Positions 26,663 through 41,300 of a DNA stretch of 64,000 bases are shown here, piece after piece. The notes beneath the pieces are model-generated. The model saw only the letters and a program-made list of their open reading frames with translations, did no database searches and had not been told where the DNA came from. The stretch spans positions 86,484,007 to 86,548,006 of the forward strand of contig NC_089978.1 of NCBI RefSeq assembly GCF_036417845.1, in the 5' to 3' direction. A program made the translations under genes and the position numbers. Position 1 is the first letter of the stretch. Every line of letters starts with the position of its first letter. The DNA is from Apteryx mantelli. Taxonomy: Eukaryota; Chordata; Aves; Apterygiformes; Apterygidae.

Positions 26663-29600
26663 TACACTATGTTCTCATCTGTGGGTCATGTTGTAGGTTT
26701 AGACCTAAATGGAATGTAAATATCTTACACAGGAATCCAGATCTAATCCTTTCCAAAGTTTTTGTAGAAAATCAATTTCCTGTGAGGCGTGTCAAAACTT
26801 TTAAGGTTCATACTCTCTGGAAATGCATCCAATTTTTTTCTTTTTTTTTTGCAAGCTGGAAAAATATCTGATATCGTTATGCAATACAAATTGTTTTATT
26901 GAACTTGATGTGCAATAATTACAGTTGTGTACCTCGTTACAATTTCTTTGTTAAAAGTGTGAGGGGAAAAAAAGGATTTGAATCTTTCAATTTGAATTAA
27001 TTCTTCTTGATGTTGAAGCAGGGAGCCAATATTTTCAGCATCCTGAGAATTGTTATGGAAACAATTCTGAGGGTTTGAAAAACAGTTAGGGCCTAGTGTG
27101 CAGTGCCCAAATACTGTGAGATTAAAAAGAAAGGTACGAAATATAAATATCCTCCATCATAAACTATAGTTTATTTGGATGATTTTTACAAGACTTGTTT
27201 ATTTTACATTTTGACATGACTTGGAACATTTTTCACAGTTTTTCCATGATCTTTTACTCAGGAAGCTACAAATAAACAGTAGATTTCTATATTTCCTCAC
27301 TGTTTTTTCAGAAGAAAAAGGTAGCACAGTTTGTCTTTGTTTGGCAAAATTAAAATCATCCTGGTTTTGTGCATACCTCAACAAGAAAATGTGAATCCAT
27401 AAGCATACAGTTTTTTAAAGTTGTACCTTTCCTGTCAGCAATAAATAACTCTTTTTGTGCTAATAAGGTATGTACAGTGCAGAGATTCAGAATTATTTGT
27501 GACATCAACCTAACCATAGCTTTGACACTGTAGTGAGTTTATTCTTCTTTTCAGTGGTATCTGCACATGCATTCTGAGAATAGACATTCCCCCCCCCCCC
27601 GATATGAGTTTGTACTGTCAGAAACTTTTCAGGAAATTAGGAGCTTTACTTTTCTTCTTGTATAGTACTCAGAGTTATAGTTAACTTTATTGGTTCTAGT
27701 TAAAGCAAACCATTGTTTTAATTCAGAATTAACATAATAGCATAGATTATCTCAAAAATCTTTTTATCTTGATGTAGCATTTTCTGTAAAATCTGAGGGT
27801 CTTTCAGATAGCAATTATTGCAAAATATGTATACATTGTTTTGTTTTGAAAAGAAAAAGTACTTGTGGGTAAATGTGTTGAGCTTGTTTGTGTTCAAAAT
27901 AATTGCTCTTTCTTTGCCAAAAATACTTTGTTCATATATTACAAAACATTTTTCATAGAAAGTTAGTGTGACTAAGAAGTTGTGAGAGGAGGAAAGAAAA
28001 AACCTCTCTTTTGCAATACTCAGCAGTGAGCCCACACTGTGATGAGAAGTATGTCACAGATGGATGTACTTTTTCAGTTACTTTGCAGTTGGGTCAGCGC
28101 CCATATATCAGCGTCCATGTAAAACCAGCATTTCTTCCCTGTCCCTTTCCAAGCCCCACCAACTTATAAGGCAAAAAACACTGTTTTATCTCAACTCTTC
28201 TTCCCCTGTTCCCTCCCCTCCACCTACTCCTAAAAACATTGATGAAAACAATCTAAATTTACTCTAACTATTTACATATGTGGAAAAACATTCTCTCTTC
28301 TTGACTGAAGACCTAGTTTCAACAGCAAATAAAATTAAGCCACAGTTAAAAGATTAAGTGAACGAATGTAGCAATATATTTTTTTCTATTTTTATTTAAG
28401 TTTTTTTGTTTTATTTAGACTTTTAGTTTCAATAAACTATCAGTAATAAGAACATCTGAAATTTAACTTCCTACTGTAAAATTATACTTGAGACATCCCA
28501 AGGTGACAGTACTTTCTGTAGTAATATTCTTGCAGTATAGTAACAGGTAACAGATAGGTAGAGCAATATTTGTTAGGTAAGACCAGAGCGAAAGGGAGAA
28601 TCAGAAATAGGACTTTCTTCATTAAGCATCGGAAATAAGACAACAAAGTAGCTGTTGAAAGTCCGCTAAGCCAACAGATTCCTGTGCAAAAACATTGAGG
28701 GAATTAAAAGCTTAATTAGTTCCTGCACCCTCAGGAGTTTAAATGGTTTAGGCATGGAAAGTAGGGGAAAGAGTATATATTGGGTATGTACTAATGCTTT
28801 TGCTTATTGTCTGTTAGGCTCCAATCTAACAAAGCTTTTAAGAAACGTAGGGTTTTTCAGCCCATGAGCATTCCTAGTGAATTCACATGGGGTTATTTTA
28901 ATGTGAATCTAGCAGAGAGAAATCTTATGAATTGTTCAGCTCTTACATAAGAAAAGAATTCCTATCCCAGACATACAAAGAGTCTGGGCTTACTAAAATA
29001 TAAATTTATTAAGTCTTTTGTGATTTTGCTTTTTAAAGCTGCTGTACTTGCCCCCCCTTTGTGTATGCGTTATGGAGTTTTAATTGCATGCTAAACTATT
29101 TGCTCTACGGGATTTCTTTTTCATTTAGTGCACAAATTGTGCAAAGTATAAGGCAGAGGGTTGTGAGAAGAAAAAGAGGCTGCTGCCTTTAAGACATGAA
29201 TTGGCACAAAACACAAGCTCAGTTTTTTGGCATCCAGCTTTCATTTACTTTAAGCAATAATTCGCCTAGAGATTTCTGCTTAAATGTAAAATCTACAAAT
29301 GTTAAAGAATAAGAAAGAAAATAAAGGAATGTAAAGGAAAAATGATTGTTAAATAGTTTATTCGCTGTCCTGGTACATGGGTTTAATTTCCAATATTGAA
29401 ACAAAGTAATGCTAAAAATGAACAGACATTGGGAAAAGCTGCCTATGATAAGCCTTTACAAATCCTTTTTAATGTAATACGTAGTAATGTGCACAGATGT
29501 CTTTTTGTTTTTCTAGATTAATTCCAGAAAGTCCTGTGAAAGAGTCATAAAAGCCTCAGAGCTGATATTTTAAAATGCCTTGGCTGCTGTGATATTTTGT

Positions 29601-32348
29601 CTTAATAGTGGAGGTATATTAAAATAAGCATGTTGTTAGTTGTTACATTAAGACCAAATGATAAGCTCTGAATAATTTAGCATTTCAAATATGTCGCGAA
29701 CTCCTGCACATGCAGCCTTGCCGAGGGCTGTAGAACAAGTTTTGTCACTGTTGTGTTTTTTATGTAGTTTTTTGTCTGGCCTGCCCTGTACTTTCATTTT
29801 GGTTAAAAGTAGCAATGGGTGGAACTTCTACAAAGCCATTCTTTTCTAATGTATCCCTGCTGAGCTCTTCTACTTGAATGAAGGAACAATGCACAATAAT
29901 TGCTTCCTATAGCAATTACTAAAGCAGATTGTAAATAATAAGCATGGGACGCAACAAGCTTTATAAAGAGAAACTTGAAGTTGTCTTCCTAAGGCAAGTG
30001 CAGATTTCTGGCCCTGTTTTAGGACATTATCCAAATAATGGGTAATGTTCTGTTCATGAATTGTCCCATTTGACTTCAATGGGATTTCTTGCAGGCTTAA
30101 AGATTAACATTGGGTCATGTACCTTGTGTGAAATGAGACCTACATCACATATCACATCCTTATAAAATGTGCGTATGGAAACAAAAGGCAGAGGTATCAG
30201 CTTTCATTTGTTCAACGTAAAAATGGCAAAATGTTATTTGTGACTGTGTAGTAGGAGGAAGCAGATACATGGGAATTATTTTTCAAACAGTTAAATATTT
30301 TGTGTAGAAATTTGTCAAAAACTTTCTTAAAGGGTGTGGGGGGGGCTCCCCACGAGAAAAAGATTGGTCAGGTTTTATTGGGCTTTTCCTCCCTGCTTTT
30401 CGGATAGTAGTGCATGTCTCCTTGCAGTGATTAGTGCTTTTGGAGATCTAAAAATCACCATATGGTGTGAGCCACAGTTTGCTTTCCATTTTACCTGTCT
30501 CTTCACAATCAAATAAATCAGCAATTCTCTCTCTACCACGTGTTACATCTTTATTATTTTGCTACTTTGAGCTATAAATGTTTGTTGGGTATTGCATGTT
30601 GTCTCAAAGACATAGAAATTAAATGGGATTTGCATACCTATAGGAATTGTCAAAATAAACTTCAATTTAGCTTGAAAATCTTAGCCATTGGCTTGTTGCT
30701 CCTGGTACTGTAAGTCTGTGCGGTTCCCTGATGCAGTACAGCAGATACCTGTTTAGAGAAAGGCCTGGTATAAGAATACCTTCAGCATCTTTGATTGAAA
30801 TCTTGGAAGTTGAAAGCACTATCTGACTGTCTGTCTCACAAGCTCAGATTATACTATCATTTTCTGTTTCTAAAGAAGGGAGGGAAAGGTTCAGCAGAGA
30901 TAGCAGAAGCAGCGATGTGTGCTGGATCGCGCAGCCTCTGTGATGAATGAGAAATAGGCTGCACCGTTAGTGCCTTCTGTCTTTCCAGTATGAACCTGCC
31001 TCGGCTGTTCCAAACAGATTCACACAGTTCAGATTGTTAGGAGGGGATGTTAGAAAATCTTTTTACAGAATTTCACTTCAGAGTTACCTGGCTGTCAAAG
31101 AATTATGCCCATTTCAATTGAGTGAACGCTCTTCATAACATGTCAGTTAGTTTTAAATCATACAAATCTTCACTCTGCTACCAAGAAGGGAAGATTTGGA
31201 AAACAAACTTCATCTCTTGCTCCCTTGGGACATTAAAACAGACATAATTTAAAGCCTTCTCTGTGTGACTTTTTTTCTTTCCTTTTTTAATGCACAGAAT
31301 TTCTTTTCATTGTATGATTAGTTTGGGATAAAAAGTGAGATAAGTTTTGCTAAATACTTTGCTAAATCTTTAAACCTGTGTTGCTAGAAGTTAATGCTGG
31401 ATAATAATCTCTTTGGGTAATGCTATGGAAGATTTTGCAAAAGAGTTGTGATTCTTAAGTGGGGTACTGTTTGCTTCTGCAAATCATGGTAATTGAATCC
31501 TACAATTATTTTAAGCAATAAAAAAATTAGGAAGGGAAGTTTGATGGAAATAAGCATAGAGGAGTTGCTGAACTGAATGTTTAAGCGCTCATCTGTATTG
31601 CAGTGGCCAAAGTTGGGGGGGGAAAAAAGGTGATAAAAGGTGAATTATATGAATTACATGTTAGACTTATATTTACAACGTGCTTTAGTTTTCTATATTG
31701 GAACCAAGGCAAACAAATAGACCCAGAGGTATTATTTTGAGTTCTGTCTTGCAGAAGAACCTTACTGTGAACTGGATCTTCTATGGGAGAGGGCATCCTG
31801 CTTTGATACATGTGCCAGGCTTTCTTTAATGAAATCACCAAACTTGCGGTTAATAACTTTGGTGCTGCATTTTTTTTGCCAGCACTGCAACCTGTCAGTC
31901 ACCAGTTGGATCACAGCATTTCAGTGGGGTCTGGGGCTGTTTCCCAGCTCCTTGACCCAGGTGTGCAGGACGGGCCATGCTCCAGGAGCACACCTCTCTC
32001 TCTGTGCCCCTGCCCCGTGCCTCCTGCCCTTGGAAGGAGCCTTGGACATGCGCCCAGGGTGTTCAGCCGTGGAGCAGGCTGATCCTGGGTGTCGCTGGTG
32101 CTCACGGGATTCGTGTAGCAATCCAGAGTTCAGCGTGACTGCAGAAAATTCAAATTTCTGCTCCGTTTTGGGTGGCCGCCTGTCCTTATTTTTAAAAACT
32201 AGTCTTATTCTTTGCGTAATTGTTGAAGGTTATTACCTGCCCTGTATTTTAAGGGGTTTGTCCCAAAAGTCATGGGAAAGCTGAATCAATTAAACATTTG
32301 TGTAGAGCAGTGCTGAGCAATGCTTGATTTAACCCTTTGTCTCAGAGT

Positions 32349-32379
<31 letters not shown>

Positions 32380-35300
32380 AAACTATGCAAGGTTTTAAGA
32401 AAAAATAACCACAAAGCTGAAACAAATGCAAACAAAATACTCTTTTCATACCGTCCTAAAGCAGCACTGGATTTCACACCTGAAATATAAATAATGGTGG
32501 TAGCTCCATGTTTGAGGTGTAACTTGTTTATTGTCCTGGACTTCTGTTTCTGCATTTACAACAAAGAGAAGCTAATGTCATGCAAAGGGGAATGCATGTG
32601 TCCAGATTTGGACAACCGATATGTCTTACTGCTTGGCCTTTGTGTAAGGTTTGAAATGTCAGAGCAATCCAGTTTGTGGATAGAGCCTGAGTGTTTCTCA
32701 GTGAAGGGTTTCCCAGAGTTTTCCAGAAATCCTCACCTGTGTTCATTAGCGTCTAAAAATAGAAGGCCTGTAGCTTCGTAAGAGCTTTCCTGTACTGTGC
32801 TGCCTCGTGTCTTCTGAACTGCTAACGTAACTGTAGAAGGACTTCCGAACTGGGTGGACTGGAAAGAGAGGTGTCTTTTGACTTTCGGACGAGGATTCTG
32901 TAAGAGTTTCTGGAAGGAAGCTTGAAGGATAGATCATCACACAAAAGCTGGAGTAGATACACCCTTGTAATCTGTGATGCTGCTACTGCTTATGAGCCGG
33001 AGGAGGTTGGCCAAAATGAGGTAAAATGCTGACAATGACTGAGAGAAAAATTTTGAACACTGCCTCTCCCAGTGGTCTGAATGACTGCATCTGAGCTATT
33101 TTTCCCTATGGCTTTTTAGTTTCCCGGACTACCTAGTTAGTTGAGATAAATTCCCATGTACCAGGTCTCAAATAGCAGAGGTTCATGTTTATGCAGAAGC
33201 TTTAAAGCCAAAAGGTCCTAAATTTCTTCATAGGCTTTGTACCATAATGATTTAAGCTATCACTAAAATGCAGAAATGTAAACTTTAGGTGTTTTTCCGT
33301 AATACTTCTAGTCAGCCTTAAGTATCCTCAGTCTTCTGGCATCAAAAATTGATTTAATTGCACAGGTGTGCTGTGAGTTAAATTCTGCTCTGTGAGGCTC
33401 AGTACCGGGGTCTGTTGGCCCCATGCAGAAGGAATTCAAAGTGCATTGTTTGATTATGATACAAGGTTAAGAATTCATTTATGTGTAATTCAGCTGAGAT
33501 ATGTGCACAAATGCATCACAACTGTGATGGTTGCTGGAGTGGTAATGTTCCATCAACAAGTAAAATGCCCTCATTGAGAGAAAAAAGGCTGTTTGCTTTC
33601 CAAAATAAGTAAAGAAATGATTTTGCCTGGATATGTAAAGATAACAGTAACTGTCATGAGGTCTACTGTCAGTTGCTCTTGGTATCCTTTCAGCTCTGAA
33701 AAAAAGCATACAAATGGAACAGATCGTAAAGTTATGCTGGCATAGCATCTAAGAATAAAACTTGAAATATTTTCATGCTGAACTTGCAAAGAAATGTGGA
33801 AATAATAAGGCAGCTGTTGTAGAGGCTACAAAAGTATCCTGTGGTACTATCTGCAGACAGTCATGCAGATCTCTTGCTTATGACAATGAATTACAATAGC
33901 TTTGTTTTCCAGGATTCACCCAGGGTAACGTAATGTACTGTGACAAAACGACACCTTTAAACATTGTCATCAAATGAGAAAATAGAGAAAGGTTTAATTG
34001 CATTGGCCATTTTGGGGATATCCTTGGCTTGAGTTCATCAGTGGAAAAGACTTCTGATAGCAGTTAATTTCTCTACATTTGAAAAGGAAATTATCTACCT
34101 TTCTGCCCGTTTTCCTCACTGCTGTTTGATTTCAGGATTTATGCAGGAATTTTCCATTGTTTTTCCATATATGCCAGAAGAGTCTCAAGAATCTGAGGAG
34201 ATATTTTGCTTGTCTATTCATGAAATGTTGTGGTTTTGTCCACAGGAGAACGTCATCTCTTTACTGCTAAGTTCAAAGCTTTTCAATTTTTTCAGCTGTT
34301 GCAAGTTACTTTTTGTATGTTAGGTGAGATTTGGCTAGCTGCTTCATTGATGATGGGGAGATGCTTTAACAGAAATATTGAGTATAACTAACAGTCAGTC
34401 TATGATGCTATTTTAATGTTAGAACAAAATGATATTGTATTGCTGAACTTTGTAAGTTATTATTTATTGAATTATTGAGTTGTTATTTATTATTTATTGA
34501 AGGGTAAGTTACAACAAAGACTTGATGTTAGATCCTTTGGAGAATAAGGTAAATATTATCTAAAGAACACATCAAAATGAAACAGGAAAAAATGAAACAG
34601 ATTTTTAAATAATACCCATTTGTATAGTATGAGTTATATGTCTGACTGCATTTTCACTTCAGCAAACAAAATTATTTGAATGAGAGCAGCTGGTTTTTTC
34701 CCCGAAAACAAAACAAAAAACCCCCCACTGACATCTCAGAAACTGTAGAACATTACTGAGAGACTGAAATTTGACAAAAGGTAGGATAAAAGTTGTTTGT
34801 ATGAATAAGATATACTGCAAGATTCAGTCAAATGTTATTGTACAGGCTTGAGGAGTCTTGCGTTATAAATAGCTTTATGCTCTATTGTCAACCCTAAGTG
34901 TTTTTGATTTTTTTTTTTTTTAACTTTGTATGTATGTTTTTTTTCTCCATTTCAGCAATGGAGAGACCATTTTTTCTGTATAAAAGACTTGGACAGATTG
35001 CAGAAACTTTTCCCTAATAAGGTTTGATTGTTAAGACTGAGCTTCCAGTTGAATTTAATTTCAGCTGTGTTTATATAAAGAGTGCTATGGGTGGATTTTT
35101 AAAAATAAGCATATTGAAATACATTGAAGTTCGTAATAAATGCTATTCTAAATAATGAATTCAAGTTTATAAATGATTGGCATATTTTAAATCGGTGAAA
35201 ATGTAAGCTCAAGAAGAAAATACGCTAATGGAAGTGCTGCTTCTGCAAAATATTCCTTGAAATGTTAACAACTTTGTTGCTGAAGTGGTCTAAAATGATA

Positions 35301-38300
35301 AAAACACAAGGATATACTACCTTTCCCTAAAATCTGTTCTCGTTAATAATAATGTCATCCCTTAATGTTCATGTAATCATGCTGTATTTTCATTCCAGAA
35401 AGGTATCCGTGCAGCTCCTCTGCAAAATGTGACATTTCCACTTGAACTAAATTGGAAGTCTCCATTCACTCTCACTAGTAGTGAGATTTATGTACTATTT
35501 TCAGTTCAGCCTCCAGAAAATGAGAATTTCACAAACTGATGCGTATTTCAGTTGGCCCAATGCCAGTCCTGGCTCAATTCCATGTTGGATAGTTATATGT
35601 AGTTTGTCTGCATCAAATTCCTCTTGTAATTTCAGCTCTTTGTGGGTATGGGGGCTTTGTATAATGTCTTGGTTGAGTGAGTGAGACTTGAAGGATCTGG
35701 GTTCTCTTCTCTCATGTCCCAGACCTTTTCTGTGTTATTTCTGTAGATATGTTCTTGGAAAAGAAGAGATGAGGGGGAAGATGAACAGAAATCCTTGGAA
35801 CAGCTAATGACTTTAAAGAAGCATATTTATAATGTATAAAATATATAGTATTAAACATCCGTAAGGTGAGATCTATGAAACTGTCTTATGTTCATGAGAA
35901 TGAAATATTCTTGGCAGTTATTGCTTCAAAAGAAAGTCAGATAAGCTCTGTGAAGGCTTCCTGCAGTCTACCTGTTTGGATGGGGTGACGTGACAGCTTT
36001 GTATTTCTCATTTTACTTAGGATATTAAACTTCCTTGATTCAACAATAAGGTTTGAAAAGCAGATAAAATGTCCACAGCCAAATACTGTCTGTTCTGCAG
36101 ATTTCCATTGGATCTCAGGTCTTAATAGTGATTTTTGGCAAGGCTGTGTGTACAGCATTTCAGAGAGTGACCTAATGAATACGTGCATTTCCATATCCAG
36201 ATGCTGAGAAACTGATTACCTACAAAGAATATGAAGCAGTTCAACGAATAAGTAGAACAATACTTTTTAAAAAAATCTGTATTGAGAATTAGTATCCTTA
36301 TGAAGGTTTCTTAAATTCAGAGTTAACTGTTTTCAGACTTTTTATTTTTGTGTTCTCATCTAATAAGGTTAGTTAAAATTTCACTTATGACCCTATATAA
36401 ATTTATTTGTGCAAGCTGTATTTATTGACCTGGATAGATTTTATATGAATTTGATACAAACTAGTGACCCTAAGACAGCTAGAATAATTTCAGATGGAGA
36501 TAAACACTTTTTGTCAGATATGACATTCATTTGCAAATAGGAAGAAGATTTTGAGGAGATTTTGAGGAGATTTTGAAAAGTATTGCTTCATCTCTTCATC
36601 CCTGCAGGCTTTTTGCACACTCCTAAAGGCATGTGTTTAGTGAAGGTGATGTTGGGTTTCTTTTTAAAAGAAAAAATGTAATCAGAAAATGGACATAAAT
36701 GCTTAAGACATAATTCTGTAGGCATTGATATTGTGAAAATAGTTTTGTTTCCCTGGGCTTTGTAGACTTCCAGGTATTTCTCAGGAATGTGATTCCTAAA
36801 CCTCCCAATAAGAATGACATTAGATGACAGTGTCTGCCTTTTCAACATCACACACAGATCAAGGAAAAAGAGATTCATTAGTATTTGTATATTAAAGACA
36901 AAAGGCTAAGCATAGGAAGCTGGATATCTTTTATGTACAGTTCAGAACTTGTAAGTATTAGGATATATCAGCAACCTTTATCCACTTACAGAGTCTTTCT
37001 GACCAACACTCCTCGTATTTGAAGTCTCTTGTTTAACAGTGCTGAGTTACATGTCGTGGTAGCTGCATAATTCAGAAGAATATTTTTTGTAACTTAAAGC
37101 ATGCTGGCATTGCCTGCTTTCCTCTTTGAAGTACTGCATGGTTCGCATACTCTAGTTTCTCTAGGCATCTGCTGCTGACTATTGTAAGAATTAACCAAAC
37201 GTGAATTCTGTCCCTGTGTCACCCAGTCACAGCAATCTTTTCTGATTGAAAACAGTTTTTTTACCTCTGCTCAGGAATTGACTTTTTCTAGCATATAAAA
37301 TATTTTTGCTGTTGTGCTAAAATATGAGACTTACAGGATTATTTGAAAATGTCTTTAGTAATTGTTTCTTGTGATTCTGTCTGTGGTTGCATGTGCACAA
37401 ATGGGGGCTGAATCGCAAACTTTGTGGTTCTCAGTGTTGGCACATAACGTTCTGCTTGGAACTGCCTGAAAAGTGTTTTACCCATTCCCAAAGTGAAGTG
37501 CCTTCCCTCCAGAAGTACAGAGGTCAAATGGTATGTGTAGCACCTGTGCATGCAGATATGGGTGATTCTGGGTCATGCCAGTAAGAGGTATTATGGAAAA
37601 ATTCTGGAGGTTCTTTCAGCAGATTTTGTATAACAGATGTGGTTGCTTTCCTCTGCTTTTAGCACTGAGTTACCTAGAGCTGTTAAATGTTAGTAATTTA
37701 TCAGCAGCTTGCCTTACAACTTATATTGCTCTTTGGTGTAAAGCTATGATCATGCAAAGCTTAATCAGTGAGAACGTTTTGTACTTAAGTCTTTTAAAAT
37801 GCACTATGTATGTGTTATCTTGTGTCCCATCAAGTAAGCTGTTGAAAAGTCCTTTGTTTTAGGTGTTGGAGCCCTGTTTGCTCAGAATAGCTAGATTTTA
37901 GTAAGTATATCAGGTTATGTTTAAAAAAGTCTAAATAGACAAAGCATCTGTTTTTAGAAGACAAGGTGACAGAGTAAAATATATAGTTACTGAAATACTG
38001 CTGAGACAAAAGGAGCAAAACTAGCAAACTAATCCATAACAGAGCGTCTTCCTCTGTGCCTTTTGATACCTAATGGCTCCAGCATGTTCCTGCTCCTTCC
38101 CTCCCTGGCAGGAAGATATCCTCCTGGATCCAGGATATGTTGTTTCTTACTTCGCTTTAAATAATGAAGAGAGATATAGCCGCAGGCTCCAGGTACTGTT
38201 ACAGATATTTGAACAGTGATCCCTTCAGAAAGAAATATCCGTTTAAGAATGTAGCAGAATGTGTCTGTAACAAGCAGATCAAAAAATCTATAAACACAAA

Positions 38301-41300
38301 TTAAAATAAAAGAAGCAAAGTGGGTCAGATGCATGATACAGTTTTGAGATAAGCTGTTGATAAGCTACCTCTGCAAATACTTGCCTTTGAGACGGTTATA
38401 TTAGGATGGTTGTTTTAAAGGCAGTCTTTGGTTATTCAACAGTTCAGTTCTGAGGTGTGTTGTCATTACTGTTCTTCCATCAGAGGGCATTTCTTCAAGT
38501 GTATCTAGTGTTATTGTAGGCATTCTGGGCAGAAGCTATTTAACATGTTCCATAAAATGCAGAGGCAACTGACAAATTGGAAAATTTTTTTGCCTAGTTT
38601 TATCACGTACTAAAAATTGTCCTTTCAAAGGTGAGCTGAGATGAAAGATGCAGCTGGAAGATATCCTTGACCTAGGAGCCAGTGTTTTCCATCTTTTTTG
38701 TTTTTCAGAATGAGTTGAATATGCATTGAGTGTATGTGTGTTCCTAGCAGGGTCTCAAGTGCTCACAAAGGTTTGAGCTCCTTTGGGCTGGGTTTACCTA
38801 CAGATGACAGGCAATGATAAGCTTCATGGCAGCTAGTGACAAAGGGGCAGAACAGACAAAAACTGTATGCCAGGTGGATACAGAGGATGACACAGCAGAC
38901 TTAATGGCTGAGTAAAAAGAGCAAAAATCCCAGCTCTGCTTTTGCCTTGCAGGTGAAAACCTTTCTCTTAAAGCTGGAGGATGGTCATCTTCAGCCTGTC
39001 CATCTTCCCTAAGACTATTGAATAGTTGTTTCTGATTTTTCCCCCCTTTCTGTACTTATAGAAAACAACCTTCAGCTCTAGGCTTATGTTCAAATCCTGA
39101 AGTTTAGCTCTTGCAATCTAAATTAGACCTGCCCAGGGTGTTTGAGAGGTCAGTGCTCTTGGAGACTGCAGTGGAAACTTTTTGGAGAGAGTAGGGGAGA
39201 GCTGGAACAATGTCAGATTGTGTTGGGAAAAAGCTGCTCCACGTGGGATGCCTTCAAGGAGCAATTACAAAAATAACACTTGCTGTCAGCCGATAAAGAA
39301 GAGCAGTGAGTGGATAATAAATACAAAAATCTGCTTTTTGTTCCAGCATCTCAAGATATAAAGCTTTTCTATTAGTACTTTGCATGGAGAACAGTAATTT
39401 AAAACAGCCATTCTTCCAAACAGCTCAGAGGCCCTGGTGATACCAGAGCTACACTTTAAATTTTAATGTTGATAAGTCAGAGGTCTTTTTTTTTTTTTTT
39501 TTTTAAGTTATGTACTTTTACAAGCATTGAAAAACTTCTGGCCCATCAGAAGGGTGTGCACACATGTAGATCTTTCTCGCCATCTTTCATAGCTGCATGA
39601 TAGGAAAGATGGTGTGATTCTTGTACAGAACATATGTTTTAAGGCTATCTGTTGAAATTCCAATGAATTTGAAGGCATTGTTCCAGGACTGATTTAGAAC
39701 TAACAAGAAATGAGACATTATAGCTTTCCATACTTCTCTGAGAAATGTTGTTTTTGCATGTTGTTTGAAATGACCTTTTTTTTCCTTAATTGGCAAGTGA
39801 CCTGTGAATCTGTTCCATATGAGCTGTTACACCTTGCAGAAATTTAAACTCGGTTTTAGTCTTTTCAGCATCATATTCTTGTCTCACAAACCACTGAATA
39901 GGTTTCTCTGACTAATGTTCAGAATCCTGAGGTCAGATTTGGCAAGCAAAAGGAGTAACCTGCCACCATGAAAAATTATTCCCAACGTGTTCTTCATTAA
40001 ACTTTTGTTCCATATTCAGCTGTCACTGAAGGATTATGGTTTGCTGCTGAAGAATTAAAAAAAAATAATTTTACAGTGAAAATGAATTGTCAATAGTTCT
40101 GTCTTAAAACCCCTTGTAGTATCAAGATGGGCAATTTATTTTGTTTTACATGCTCATCTGTTTAGCAGTGCATGAATAGAAAATACCAGCTCTTTCCTTG
40201 CTAGCTTGCTGAAAACTGTGTATCCTTTCCTGTTGTCAGTTTAGGTTAGAAAGATCTTGTTTTTAAACCTCAGTCGAATGAAAGCAGAACTGATGTTTCC
40301 CCTGTCTTTCAGGAGATATTTTCATATACCTTAGTTCCAAAGTGCTCTCTGTTTTTTTAGCTAGAGAGTCCAGTTTCAGCTTGAAAAATATCGTATTGCA
40401 TTCATTTACAATGCCTTTAATTCAGATGGATCTCAAAGACTCTTAATAGTATATTGCACAAACTGCTTTAACTTCAGCAATGCCTATCATTAAATGTAAT
40501 CTGCCCATCAAGAGACTTGCATGCACTGGCCCTGCAAAGGGTAAAACCAGCAAATAAAAAAAAGAAGTGTTCAATTTAAGCTGCTGTGGGAATTTAAGCA
40601 GGCAGCATGTTCTGAGGAATTAATTTTGAATAAAGGCTGATCTGCCACCTACCTCTGTTGCTGGAGAGAGAGGTTTCTCCAGCTGGCAGCTCTAAGCAGG
40701 GCCCTGATTTAGGTAGTAAGAGTTGCTCTCTGGAAGGGAACTTGAGTGCCTCTCCTTTAACTATACTGCGAACCTAGTAAGAATAAATGCTTGTGCCTAC
40801 AATTAATCTATGTGAATACCTCCGGTTAGTTGTGTAAGAAATTTGGCTATGGTATCATCTTGCATCTATTGCTGTAGGCCATTAGCAAGAAATCAGGATT
40901 TTGTTTGTTCAATTTTTAATTGCAAAAATAACATGAAGGAGATTGTACCTAAAAACATTTTTCTGTTGTTACCAGCAAAAATCAAAATTACAGAAAGACA
41001 GTTTCAGAATGATTATTTGTACGGGTGCTTGAGAAACAGCACAGTATTTTTGAGAGGCGGTATATTCTTTACACAATTTTTAGTCTGCTTTATCAGAATT
41101 AAATGCTTATGTTACCATATCGGGGCAAGCCGAGCATGCGTGGCATTCAGTGGCCTTAATATTTCAAAGTATAGAAATATATATACAAAATCAGCTCTTA
41201 GTTACTTTTCAAAAGGTAATAATTTGATAGCAGGAGAAAGATCATAGCATTACAAAGCCCTGGGTTAGTCCCAGTTTCTCCATGTTCTGCTTTTTCTAGC

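Noticed and set aside
40843..41247. 134-codon + strand open frame in intron 1
   Set aside because: It lies in AT-rich sequence with no domain and no exon-like borders in frame with REPS2; consistent with chance.
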